Shown one piece after another: positions 16,111 to 24,394 of a stretch of 64,000 nt of DNA. Where the stretch lies: positions 124,001 through 188,000 of the forward strand of contig NZ_AUJO01000007.1 in the NCBI RefSeq assembly GCF_000424265.1. Reading direction: 5' to 3'. The stretch is from Butyrivibrio sp. WCD3002. Its GTDB lineage: Bacteria > Bacillota > Clostridia > Lachnospirales > Lachnospiraceae. A program made the translations under genes and the position numbers. The notes below the pieces were generated by a model, which was not told the DNA's origin, searched no databases, and saw only the letters and a list, made by a program, of their open reading frames with translations. Positions within the stretch are counted from its first letter, which is position 1. Each line of letters begins with the position of its first letter.

Positions 16111-16219
16111 AGCGCGGCCTGCCGCGCTATAGCAAGTGGCAGGACTGAAAATTTCATATGGTAATCATACAGAGCCAGGCGGAGATGCCGGTAAAGGGCA
16201 TTTCCGAGTCTTGACTCTG
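16111..16219 (+). promoter_or_regulatory. Two strong RNA hairpins between Maff2 and virB6
   Basis: AGCGCGGC-CT-GCCGCGCT (16111-16128) is a perfect 8-bp stem 11 bases after the Maff2 stop. A second hairpin pairs CGGAGATGCC (16180-16189) with GGCATTTCCG (16197-16206) and can be extended by CAGAG/CTCTG. Neither has a strong T-run. They may set the mRNA ratio of the very abundant small subunit to the following channel genes by blocking decay. Confidence 0.5.
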
Positions 16220-16250
16220 GTCTTTAAAAATAAGCAAAGGAGCATAATCT

Positions 16251-17117
16251 ATGGACAGAGTTATAGAAGAACTGACCTCCTGGCTTAAGTCTTTACTTGT
16301 TGACGGGGTTATGAGCGTTTTACAGGGCATGTTCGACAGTGTCAATAACCAGGTGGGTGAAGTGACCACACAGGTTGCGACAACACCCGCGGCGTTTCAG
16401 GCAAATGTCTTCAACCTGATAAAGGAACTGTCGGAAGGCGTGATCATGCCAATAGCAGGTATGGTACTGACATTCATCGCCTGCTATGAACTGATCCAGC
16501 TCATCATAGCGCACAATAACCTGGCAAATTTTGAGACATGGATATTCTTTAAATGGATCTTCAAGACATTCATAGCAGTAATGCTCATCAGTAACTGTTT
16601 CGACATAAGCATGGCAGTGTTTGATGTGGCTCAGCATGTTGTAAACAGTAGTGGTGCTCTGATACAGGGGTCGACGGCTGTTGATGATTCAGCTCTTGCT
16701 GGTATGAGGGCTACGATTGAAGCGATGGATCTGGCAGCCATATTCGGACTGTTCTTCCAGGTGCTGTTTGTTAATCTGGCAACGCAGATACTTGCTGCAT
16801 TCATCTTCGTGGTCGTCTACGGAAGAATGGTGGAAATATATCTCATGATCAGTCTTGCACCCATACCCTTTGCTACATTCGGCAACAGGGAGCAGAGCCA
16901 GATTGGACAGAATTATTTAAGGGGACTTATCGCACTTGGATTCCAGGGTTTCCTCATCATGGTGTGCATGGGGATTTACGCAGCCCTTATACAGTCTGTT
17001 GCCTTTACGGATGACATAGTCGGATCCATGTGGGGAGTGTTGGGATATACGGTGCTTCTGTGCTTTTCCCTTTTGAAAACAAGTTCCCTTTCAAAGAGTA
17101 TTTTCAGTGCAAGGTAG
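16251..17117 (+). CDS. virB6: VirB6/TrbL-like channel membrane protein
   Basis: A 288-residue polytopic membrane protein with about five or six hydrophobic segments, including EGVIMPIAGMVLTFIACYEL, FKTFIAVMLISNCFDIS, AAIFGLFFQVLFVNLATQIL and GLIALGFQGFLIMVCMGIYA. The pattern and the place between Maff2 and PrgI fit the VirB6/TrbL family, which forms the inner-membrane part of the conjugation channel. GCAAAGGAG precedes the ATG. Confidence 0.85.
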   Translation: MDRVIEELTSWLKSLLVDGVMSVLQGMFDSVNNQVGEVTTQVATTPAAFQANVFNLIKELSEGVIMPIAGMVLTFIACYELIQLIIAHNNLANFETWIFFKWIFKTFIAVMLISNCFDISMAVFDVAQHVVNSSGALIQGSTAVDDSALAGMRATIEAMDLAAIFGLFFQVLFVNLATQILAAFIFVVVYGRMVEIYLMISLAPIPFATFGNREQSQIGQNYLRGLIALGFQGFLIMVCMGIYAALIQSVAFTDDIVGSMWGVLGYTVLLCFSLLKTSSLSKSIFSAR

Positions 17118-17132
17118 GGGGTAACAGAAAAA

Positions 17133-17534
17133 ATGGCAAATTTCGTATCAGTACCCAGGGATCTTACAAGGGTCAAGGAAAAGATAGTATTCGGTCTTAC
17201 CAAAAGACAGATTATATGCTTTTCACTTGGGGCCCTGGTGGGAGTTCCCCTGTTTTTTGTTACAAAGAAGATGACGGAAAACATAAGTGCATCAACACTT
17301 GCGATGATGGCGGTGATGATGCCCTTCTTTTTTGTGGCTCTTTATGAAAAGGACGGAATGAACTGTGAGACCATCCTTCGGCACATGATCGTCTGGAGAT
17401 TCAAAAGACCCAGGATAAGACCATACAGGACAGAGAATTACTACGCTGCCCTCATGAGGCAGAGAAAACTAAAGGAGGAGGTAGAGGACATTGTTGTTTC
17501 ATTTGTTCAGAAAGAAAAAGAAAAGAAACCTTAA
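17133..17534 (+). CDS. PrgI-family (VirB3-like) conjugation membrane protein
   Basis: A 133-residue protein. The start MANFVSVPRDLTRVKEKIVF and FGLTKRQIICFSLGAL are typical of PrgI proteins. Two membrane segments follow (ICFSLGALVGVPLFFV; STLAMMAVMMPFFFVALY), then YEKDGM and a basic C-terminus. PrgI is the Gram-positive VirB3 analogue that partners VirB4. It overlaps the VirB4 start by 44 bases, so the two are translationally coupled. Confidence 0.9.
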   Translation: MANFVSVPRDLTRVKEKIVFGLTKRQIICFSLGALVGVPLFFVTKKMTENISASTLAMMAVMMPFFFVALYEKDGMNCETILRHMIVWRFKRPRIRPYRTENYYAALMRQRKLKEEVEDIVVSFVQKEKEKKP

Positions 17535-19932
17535 GGTTCCGGCACGCCTCTCATCCGAGGAGAAGAAGCAGATAAAGAAGGTCATTGATAATGCGAAGAA
17601 ATCGGACGATGTTCCCCACTCCGCCCAGGAATCCGTGACCTTTGAGAGGATGTTTCCCAGCGGCATATGCAGGGAGGAAGGGGATTTCTATTCAAAGACG
17701 ATCCAGTTCCAGGACATCAACTACAAGCTCGCCCAGGATGAGGACAAGACAATCATGTTTGAGGAGTGGTGCAGTTTCCTGAACTTCTTTGACAGTTCAG
17801 TGGAGTTCGTGCTGACATTTCTTAACGTAAGTACGGATGCAACAGCTTTTGAAAAGAGTATCAGGATACCCTTAAGGAAGGACGGATTCAACGTCACAAG
17901 GGATCAGTATTCAAATGTACTGAAGAGGCAGCTTGAAAAGGGTAACAACGGTCTTACAAAGACCAAGTACCTGACATTCGGAATCCATGCATCATCCATA
18001 AGGGAGGCAAAGCCAAGGCTCAACCATATCGAGATAGATATAATGAATAACTTCAAGCATCTCGGTGTCATGGCAAATACCTTAAACGGCAAGGAGCGTC
18101 TTAAGCTCATGCATGACATTTTCCATATGGGAGATGATGACAGGTTCATGTTTGATTGGAAGTGGTGCAGTGAAAGAGGACTTGGTCCCAAGGACTTCAT
18201 CGTTCCAAGCAGCTTTGCATTCCAGAAGAAAAAGAGTTTTGAGATGGGAGACATGTACTGTGCGATGAGCTTCCTTTCGATAACGGCATCCGAGATAAAT
18301 GATGAGATGCTGGCAGATTTCCTTTCAATGGATTCATCGCAGGTGCTCAGTATACACATGCAGTCAATTGACCAGAATCAGGCTATAAAGAACGTCAAGC
18401 GTAAGATAACGGAGCTAGACAGGAACAAGATCGAGGAGCAGAAAAAGGCCGTAAGAGCCGGGTATGACATGGACATAATTCCCTCAGATCTTGCCACCTA
18501 TGGTAAGGATGCAAAGGCACTTCTTCGCGAGCTGCAGTCACAGAACGAGAGAATGTTCCTAATAACCTTCCTTATCATGAATACGGGTAAGACTGAGAGG
18601 GAGCTTGAGAATAATGTTTTCCAGGCAAAGAGCATAGCACAGAAGCATAACTGCATTCTGGTAAGACTTGATTACCAGCAGGAGATGGGACTTATGAGCA
18701 GCCTTCCGCTTGCACGTAACCATATCCAGATACAGCGCGGCATGACAACATCAAGCTCAGCGATCATGATCCCGTTCACGACCCAGGAGCTTTTCCAGGA
18801 GGGTGAGGAGTCACTATATTACGGACTTAATGCCCTTTCAAATAACCTTATCATGGCTGACAGAAAGAAGCTGAAGAATCCCAACGGACTTATCCTTGGG
18901 ACACCGGGTTCGGGAAAGTCCTTCTCAGCAAAGCGTGAGATGGCAAACGTCATGCTCGCAACGGACGATGATATTATAGTATGCGATCCTGAGGGAGAGT
19001 ATTCCCCGCTTGTCCATAAATTCAACGGCCAGGTAATCAAGATAAGTGCCAATTCCACACAGTATATCAATCCCATGGACATCAACCAGAACTATTCCGA
19101 CGATGACAATCCCATAGCACTGAAGGCTGAGTTTATCCTGTCCCTCTGCGAACTTGTCCTTGGAGGAAGGGACGGCCTCATGCCAATAGAGATAACCGTC
19201 ATAGACAGATGCGTCCATAAGATATACAACAGATACTTTGAGGATCCAAGGCCTGAGAACATGCCGATTCTGGAGGATCTGTACAATGAGCTGTTAAAGC
19301 AGAGTGAACCTGAAGCCAGGAATGTTGCTACTGCACTTGAGATCTATGTAAAGGGTTCCCTCAACGTATTCAATCACAGGACAAACGTTGATATCCATAA
19401 CAGATTCATCTGCTATGACATCAAGGAGCTTGGAAAACAGCTTAAGAAGCTTGGAATGCTGATCGTTGAGGATCAGGTCTGGGGCAGGGTTTCAGCAAAC
19501 CGTGAATCCGGAAAGAGTACACGTTACTATATGGACGAGTTCCACCTGCTCCTGAGGGAGAAGCAGACCGCAAGCTACAGCGTGGAAATCTACAAGCGAT
19601 TCCGTAAGTGGGGCGGAATACCGACAGCAATCACGCAGAACGTCAAGGACCTCCTGTCGTCTCCTGAGATAGAGAATATCCTGGAGAACTGCGAATTCAT
19701 ATATATGCTGAACCAGGCGACAGGAGACAGAAATATACTTGCCAGAAAACTTGGCATCAGTGACCATCAGCTCTCATACGTAACCCAGGCGGGTGAAGGT
19801 GAAGGGCTGTTATTTTTTGGAAACGTGATACTGCCGTTTGCAGACCATTTCCCTACAGACATAGAGCTGTACCGAATACTTACAACCAAACCGAATGAGA
19901 TTGCACAGTATAAGGAAGAGAAGGGAGCATAA
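17491..19932 (+). CDS. virB4: VirB4/TraE ATPase of the type IV secretion system
   Basis: An 813-residue ATPase. The N-terminal domain (YSKTIQFQDINYKLAQDED, TATAFEKSIRIPL) is the VirB4 interaction region. Walker A GTPGSGKSFSAKRE lies at about residue 471 and Walker B is RYYMDEFHLLLRE. PTAITQNVKDLLSSPEIE and the C-terminal VTQAGEGEGLLFFGN are conserved VirB4 segments. It powers assembly of the channel and substrate transfer at the membrane. Translation starts at TTG 17491, supported by AGGAGGAGG upstream. Confidence 0.93.
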   Translation: MLFHLFRKKKKRNLKVPARLSSEEKKQIKKVIDNAKKSDDVPHSAQESVTFERMFPSGICREEGDFYSKTIQFQDINYKLAQDEDKTIMFEEWCSFLNFFDSSVEFVLTFLNVSTDATAFEKSIRIPLRKDGFNVTRDQYSNVLKRQLEKGNNGLTKTKYLTFGIHASSIREAKPRLNHIEIDIMNNFKHLGVMANTLNGKERLKLMHDIFHMGDDDRFMFDWKWCSERGLGPKDFIVPSSFAFQKKKSFEMGDMYCAMSFLSITASEINDEMLADFLSMDSSQVLSIHMQSIDQNQAIKNVKRKITELDRNKIEEQKKAVRAGYDMDIIPSDLATYGKDAKALLRELQSQNERMFLITFLIMNTGKTERELENNVFQAKSIAQKHNCILVRLDYQQEMGLMSSLPLARNHIQIQRGMTTSSSAIMIPFTTQELFQEGEESLYYGLNALSNNLIMADRKKLKNPNGLILGTPGSGKSFSAKREMANVMLATDDDIIVCDPEGEYSPLVHKFNGQVIKISANSTQYINPMDINQNYSDDDNPIALKAEFILSLCELVLGGRDGLMPIEITVIDRCVHKIYNRYFEDPRPENMPILEDLYNELLKQSEPEARNVATALEIYVKGSLNVFNHRTNVDIHNRFICYDIKELGKQLKKLGMLIVEDQVWGRVSANRESGKSTRYYMDEFHLLLREKQTASYSVEIYKRFRKWGGIPTAITQNVKDLLSSPEIENILENCEFIYMLNQATGDRNILARKLGISDHQLSYVTQAGEGEGLLFFGNVILPFADHFPTDIELYRILTTKPNEIAQYKEEKGA

Positions 19933-19936
19933 AAAC

Positions 19937-21916
19937 TTGAATGACAGAAAGTATTACAGGAGTAAGTTTCGCACGAAGTCCTCCCTGAAGGCTGAATACA
20001 GGAAAAAGCTTAATCATGGCAGAGGCGTTCAGAAAAGTCAGGATGGCGATATCATAGGTGATCCGCTCAAAATTACTGAGATGGATGCGACTGATATATC
20101 CAAAGAGGAACTTAAAAAACGGAGACTCCGTGCAAGGCATAGGAAGAAAGTTCTTGAAGGAAGAAAAGAGTCTGAGGAGCTTCTTGGTGTAAAGGCGCAG
20201 ATGATTGAGGAGAACAGACATATACAGGAGGATAACTATTCCAGAAATATGTCACAGATTACAGACGAATCCCATAAGGAATTCGCTGATCATATATCAT
20301 TCATGAATTCATCTGAAGCTGAGAAGTCCAATGTATATCAGGCTGAGGTTGTGGCGAGCCATGTATTTGGCAAGAGCACTTCAGGCACTCCCGGATCAAG
20401 GCTTGATGCTATGAGGAGAACTACCTCGGGCATATCTCATGGTGTTATCGGAGCAGCCGGTCTTGCAGCGTCTGCAGCCACAAGTGTTGTTGGAAGTGCC
20501 TGTACACCTGACGGAACAGACGATGACAATTCAGGTGATGATGCAATCCGTGAAGGAATTCGGGCCACGGAAGAAGCCGGCAGAAGGTTTAATGAGAGCG
20601 TATACCGCAGGAAGCTTAAGCGTGAGCACAGGGAAGAAAGGAAGAATTCCAACGAGCAGAATCCGAAGGACGGGTCAAATCCAAAGTCCAGGGCAGCACA
20701 GAAAAAGAAGAGAAGGAAATCCTATTATGAGAGGGAGAAGGAGCGTGAGGCAGCAAGAGGCGGTCTTACAACGCTGGAAGAGATAGCTGAGAAGATCTCA
20801 GAAAAACTCAGTGACATTGCAGCAGCGATTGTTGCCTTTGTTGAGGAAAATCCCAAGCTTTTTGTGGCGATAATCATCATAATGCTCATGATAATCATGC
20901 TGTGTACCCTTATGTCCAGCTGCGCACTTGTTATGCCTGCCATGAACGATGGTGGTGCGACATCATCCTACAGTGCCTACGATGAGGATATCAAAGGCGT
21001 TGAAAAGGATTACCGGAAACTCGAGGAAGATCTTGAAGATACCATTTCAAAGACCCCGGAGCTTTATCCCGGATATGATGAATACGAGTACGAGCTTGAT
21101 GAGACAGGACATGATCCCTATCAGCTTGCAGCTTTCCTTACCGCCAAGTATGACGATTACAAACGGAAGGACATGAAGAACATCATTAAGGAGATCTTCA
21201 AAAAGCAGTACAAGCTCACCTATTCGGAGAGACAGGAGACAAGGACCAGGAAAGTCCAGAAGATAGGACTAAGGTGGGTGGAGGATCAAAACCACGCTGA
21301 TGGCGGGTACTATGAGCAGTATACCTATGAGGTTGATGAGCAGTACACAGTAAAGATCCTGAAGGTAAAGCTCGATAACAAGGGACTTGATCATGTCATT
21401 GAGCACTCGGGTATGACGGATAAACAGAAAAAGCATTACGAACTTCTCTTGTATACCCGTGGTAACAAGGAATATCTCTTTGAGGATATCTACGGAGACG
21501 GAGATGATGATGAGTATCATGTTCCGGGAGAAGCACTCACTGACCAGCAGTTTGCAGCGATGATAGCTGAAGCTGAAAAGTATCTTGGAAGAGCGTATGT
21601 CTGGGGAGGCAGCAATCCCACGACAGGCTTTGACTGTTCGGGATTTGTATGCTGGGTGCTCAATCACACGGGATGGCACGTGGGAAGGACAACTGCACAG
21701 GGACTGAGGAAATTCTGTACACAGATCTCACCGGAAGAAGCAAAGCCGGGGGATCTTATTTTTTTCCAGGGAACCTATGATACACCCGGTGCAAGCCACG
21801 TGGGAATCTATGTCGGGGACGGCATGATGATACACTGCGGAAATCCCATTTCCTATGCATCGGTAAATACAAAGTACTGGCAGAATCACTTTTTATGCTA
21901 CGGGCGTTTGCCTTAA
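19937..21916 (+). CDS. Membrane-anchored NlpC/P60 cell-wall hydrolase (VirB1-like)
   Basis: About 660 residues, starting at TTG 19937 after AAGGGAGC, so it does not overlap VirB4. The long charged cytoplasmic N-terminus is Lys/Arg/Glu-rich, with a small AVIGAAGLAASAATS-like hydrophobic patch. A clear membrane segment (FVAIIIIMLMIIMLCTLM) and an extracellular stalk follow. The C-terminal 130 residues form an NlpC/P60 peptidase: GRAYVWGGSNPTTGFDCSG with the catalytic Cys, then GASHVGIYVGDGMMIHC with the catalytic His. It would locally open peptidoglycan for the mating channel, as CwlT/TcpG-type proteins do. Only one lytic domain is visible, so a partner lysozyme domain is absent. Confidence 0.88.
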   Translation: MNDRKYYRSKFRTKSSLKAEYRKKLNHGRGVQKSQDGDIIGDPLKITEMDATDISKEELKKRRLRARHRKKVLEGRKESEELLGVKAQMIEENRHIQEDNYSRNMSQITDESHKEFADHISFMNSSEAEKSNVYQAEVVASHVFGKSTSGTPGSRLDAMRRTTSGISHGVIGAAGLAASAATSVVGSACTPDGTDDDNSGDDAIREGIRATEEAGRRFNESVYRRKLKREHREERKNSNEQNPKDGSNPKSRAAQKKKRRKSYYEREKEREAARGGLTTLEEIAEKISEKLSDIAAAIVAFVEENPKLFVAIIIIMLMIIMLCTLMSSCALVMPAMNDGGATSSYSAYDEDIKGVEKDYRKLEEDLEDTISKTPELYPGYDEYEYELDETGHDPYQLAAFLTAKYDDYKRKDMKNIIKEIFKKQYKLTYSERQETRTRKVQKIGLRWVEDQNHADGGYYEQYTYEVDEQYTVKILKVKLDNKGLDHVIEHSGMTDKQKKHYELLLYTRGNKEYLFEDIYGDGDDDEYHVPGEALTDQQFAAMIAEAEKYLGRAYVWGGSNPTTGFDCSGFVCWVLNHTGWHVGRTTAQGLRKFCTQISPEEAKPGDLIFFQGTYDTPGASHVGIYVGDGMMIHCGNPISYASVNTKYWQNHFLCYGRLP

Positions 21917-21946
21917 ATGGAAAAGCAGCTGCCAGAAGGGGGAGAC

Positions 21947-22216
21947 ATGTTTGAGAGATTAGACAGATACAAGGCCGAACTTGCGAAGGCCAAAGAGAAA
22001 AGAGCCGAGGCTGATGCAAAGGTCAGGGCTCTTGAAAAGAAATGTCAGGAGGAGGAAAAGACTGCCGTCCATGAAATGATGAAGGCAGCCGACATCACTC
22101 CTGCGGAATTACAGAAGCTTATCGCCTACACAAAGGGGAACATGCCCGGGGATAAGAGTGTGGGAGAGATAGTTAATAACGATGAGGAGGAGATCACAGA
22201 TGAAACTGAAGACTAA
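21947..22216 (+). CDS. DUF4315-family protein
   Basis: About 89 residues from the ATG at 21947, preceded by AAGGGGGAG; the in-frame ATG at 21917 lacks a site. It is mostly a coiled coil ([21 protein letters not shown], then [13 protein letters not shown]) followed by a short [14 protein letters not shown] helix and an acidic tail. DUF4315 proteins occupy this place in Tn1549-like elements; their role in transfer is unknown. It overlaps the next start by 17 bases. Confidence 0.8.
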   Translation: MFERLDRYKAELAKAKEKRAEADAKVRALEKKCQEEEKTAVHEMMKAADITPAELQKLIAYTKGNMPGDKSVGEIVNNDEEEITDETED

Positions 22217-22868
22217 AATACTTATATTTGGCGCAGCGGTGTTTGCGCTGACAGCGTTCTGTATTACAGGCAATAACATCACTGCAAAAGCCTTTGTTGA
22301 TCCGGAGGCTGTAGAAGCTGAGGAAGAGAAACCCGATCCGCCTGCGGAGGAACCGGAAGAGGAGATGGGACCTCTTACTCCCGAGGGAAACCTTACCATA
22401 GTTGATGACTATGGCAGTCCTGAAAAGAGCGGAAAGCAGTTCATCACTGTCACGACGAAGAACGGAAATATCTTTTATATCATCATCGACCGTGATGATC
22501 AGGGTGAGAATACAGTTCATTTCCTTAATCTTGTTGATGAGAGGGATATCCTGTCACTTCTTGATGAGGATGAGATAAAGGAACTGAAGGGTGAAACTGA
22601 TGAAGAGGTCACACCTGCTCCTGTGGTGGAAGAGCCTAAAGAAGAGGAGCCTGAGCCCGAACCTGAGGAGCCTAAGAAGGGAGGATCCAAAGCGGCTCTC
22701 ATTGTGATACTGATACTCATGGCTGGTGCAGGTGGCTTTTATATTTACTCCAATAAGGACGAGTTCATAAAGAAGGAAAAGGAAGATCCTGATGAGGATT
22801 TCCAGGAGGAAGAGGAAAAGAGTGTACTCGACAGTATGCCAGAAGAGCATGAGGACTCTGAAGAGTAA
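22200..22868 (+). CDS. DUF4366-family secreted/membrane protein
   Basis: About 222 residues from the ATG at 22200 (GAGGAGGAG upstream). It has an N-terminal signal sequence ([20 protein letters not shown]). A small beta domain ([20 protein letters not shown], then [13 protein letters not shown]) and a Glu/Pro-rich linker follow. A C-terminal membrane segment ([19 protein letters not shown]) leads to an acidic cytosolic tail. This is the DUF4366 layout, next to DUF4315 as usual. It is probably an exported, membrane-tethered part of the transfer apparatus. Confidence 0.85.
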   Translation: MKLKTKILIFGAAVFALTAFCITGNNITAKAFVDPEAVEAEEEKPDPPAEEPEEEMGPLTPEGNLTIVDDYGSPEKSGKQFITVTTKNGNIFYIIIDRDDQGENTVHFLNLVDERDILSLLDEDEIKELKGETDEEVTPAPVVEEPKEEEPEPEPEEPKKGGSKAALIVILILMAGAGGFYIYSNKDEFIKKEKEDPDEDFQEEEEKSVLDSMPEEHEDSEE

Positions 22869-22936
22869 TCAGGATATTAAAAGGGCAGTGCCATTAGAGA
22901 TTCATAAGAATCCCATGAATTGTCCTGAAAAAAAAG

Positions 22937-22968
22937 CGGCTGCAGATGCTTTGATCTGCAGCTGTTTT
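22937..22968 (+). terminator. Rho-independent terminator ending the channel operon
   Basis: An 11-bp stem CGGCTGCAGAT/ATCTGCAGCTG (22937-22947 and 22954-22964) is followed by TTTT and preceded by an A-run. It separates the channel genes from the mobilisation genes. Confidence 0.8.
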
Positions 22969-22988
22969 CATGAGAGGAGGGAATCATC

Positions 22989-23213
22989 ATGGTGGAAGCA
23001 GATGTAAGAATGCCGATGACTGCAGAGGAAAAAGTGGACATCATCTCAAACCGTCTTTCAAGCTACAGCTTCAGGATGGGTGAGGTTATTGATGCCAGAA
23101 AGAAAGCAGCGGAAAAAAAGAAACAGCTGATAAAACACGGTAAAAAGGATGGCAGGGAATCAGTTCTTCAGAAACTGGAGAACTACAAAAAAGCGAAAGG
23201 AGTGCTGGCATGA
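22989..23213 (+). CDS. Small basic protein before the mobilisation genes
   Basis: A 74-residue, Lys-rich protein (DARKKAAEKKKQLIKHGKKDG) with a strong site (GAGAGGAGG) before the ATG. The C-terminus ends in YKKAKGVLA, and the stop overlaps the next start (ATGA). No family was recognised. Charge and position suggest an accessory nucleic-acid-binding protein of the relaxosome, by inference only. Confidence 0.55.
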   Translation: MVEADVRMPMTAEEKVDIISNRLSSYSFRMGEVIDARKKAAEKKKQLIKHGKKDGRESVLQKLENYKKAKGVLA

Positions 23214-23605
23214 GCGGACTTGATATAGCAAACGACAGGCTGAACAAGGAAGAGGAACTTACAGAAAAAGAAGAGTCCATCCTTGAACAGCATACTATCC
23301 ATTCGAAAAAGAATTATCTCAAAACTGTGGAGGATGCAGTCGAAGGTAATGACAATAACTTTGACGGAGTGATCAACTCGGTTCCTGAAATAAAAGAGGA
23401 TGATCTGAGAGTTGTGCCTGCCTGGGCTTTGGAATTTTTGGAAGATCTGGACAGGATCCTGGAAGGTGATGACACGGAGCTGTCCGGAAGAAAAGCCAGG
23501 GAGTATGAGGAAGCAAAGGCAAAAGCTGAAGAGGCTGAGAGGATTGCAGGGGAGAGAAGACATGCAAGAGCGCACGCACAAAGTTACTGTCAGATTGACA
23601 GATGA
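23210..23605 (+). CDS. Acidic hypothetical protein of the mobilisation cluster
   Basis: A 131-residue acidic protein, mostly helical (ANDRLNKEEELTEKEESILEQ; ALEFLEDLDRILEGDD), with a coiled-coil end (YEEAKAKAEEAERIAGE). AAAGGAG precedes the ATG. It overlaps mobC by 44 bases. It is unrecognised. It may partner MobC or the basic protein upstream, since the three are translationally linked. Confidence 0.55.
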   Translation: MSGLDIANDRLNKEEELTEKEESILEQHTIHSKKNYLKTVEDAVEGNDNNFDGVINSVPEIKEDDLRVVPAWALEFLEDLDRILEGDDTELSGRKAREYEEAKAKAEEAERIAGERRHARAHAQSYCQIDR

Positions 23606-23894
23606 GGAATATGCAAGACTTATCGCCAAGATGGATGAGGTCGGTGTCAGCAGCATGAGCATGTATATCAGGAAGATGATGCTGGACGGGTATTGTGTGA
23701 GATTAAAGACGGATGACTTTAGTGAGATCGTGTATCTCCTTCGCATGTGTTCCAACAATCTTAACCAGTATGCGAAAAAGGCAAATGCTTTCGGAGATGT
23801 ATATGCTGCAGATATGGAAGATCTGAAAAAGAGACTTGATGAAATCTGGGAGCATACAAAAAACATGATGATAGCTTTTTCGCAGATCAGATAA
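23562..23894 (+). CDS. mobC: MobC-type relaxosome accessory protein
   Basis: A 110-residue protein from the ATG at 23562 (GGGGAGAG upstream). It begins with a ribbon-helix-helix: KVTVRLTDEEYARLIAKMDE, then SMSMYIRKMMLDG. The MobC C-terminal motif follows (EIVYLLRMCSNNLNQYAKKAN). MobC binds oriT and helps the relaxase nick. It lies about 2.4 kb before the relaxase because a membrane-protein gene and a group II intron intervene. Confidence 0.85.
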   Translation: MQERTHKVTVRLTDEEYARLIAKMDEVGVSSMSMYIRKMMLDGYCVRLKTDDFSEIVYLLRMCSNNLNQYAKKANAFGDVYAADMEDLKKRLDEIWEHTKNMMIAFSQIR

Positions 23895-24040
23895 ATGACA
23901 TAAAGCATGGATATGTAAGAACTTCCTAAATGACAAACTTGGCAGATAAGTTTTTCAAATCTATCATTATCATATCAGGAACGGATATTTGTTTTCCGAG
24001 GAATCGCAGTTGGCATGATTTAAAGACTGGAGGTAAAGCG

Positions 24041-24325
24041 ATGGGTATGATGAGAATTGTTTTGAAGGTTCTGCTTTTTCCGTTATTCCTTATGGTGTTC
24101 ACGGCAAACATGTTTGCAAAGATGTTTGTGAATATCTCTGGATTTGTTGCAGGGATGATGTTCCTTGTCGGGACAATCCTTATCATCTACTGCTTTGCGA
24201 CCCACTGCATCTTTGGAGTGGTGATGACCTTCATTGCAGGGATGATGGTAATGGCAGCGATGCTCGCCATTGGACTTTGTGAGCATCTGATCGAGATGGC
24301 GGTGGAGCTTTACCAGGATTTCTGA
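24041..24325 (+). CDS. Small membrane protein, CD1845-like
   Basis: A 94-residue protein from the ATG at 24041 (GGAGGT upstream). It has three hydrophobic segments (VLLFPLFLMVFTANMF; GFVAGMMFLVGTILIIYCFA; FGVVMTFIAGMMVMAAMLAI) and an amphipathic end. The start MRIVLKVLLFP and overall layout resemble the CD1845 family, found between mobC and relaxase in Tn1549-like elements. Its role is unknown. It is followed by a terminator. Confidence 0.65.
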   Translation: MGMMRIVLKVLLFPLFLMVFTANMFAKMFVNISGFVAGMMFLVGTILIIYCFATHCIFGVVMTFIAGMMVMAAMLAIGLCEHLIEMAVELYQDF

Positions 24326-24351
24326 TAACTGAAGACAATGGATATGGCTAT

Positions 24352-24391
24352 AAAAGCAGTCTGTATTTTTCATAAATATGGGCTGCTTTTT
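24352..24391 (+). terminator. Rho-independent terminator, insertion target of the group II intron
   Basis: AAAAGCAG (24352-24359) pairs with CTGCTTTT (24383-24390), continuing inward with wobble pairs and a TATTT/AAATA inner stem, and runs into TTTTTC. The intron begins four bases later. This is the typical target of group IIC introns. Confidence 0.75.
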
Positions 24392-24394
24392 CTA

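Noticed and set aside
23183..23908. 241-residue - strand frame opposite the mobC region
   Set aside because: It overlaps three well-supported + strand genes including mobC and has no start signal; it is the shadow of their codon bias.
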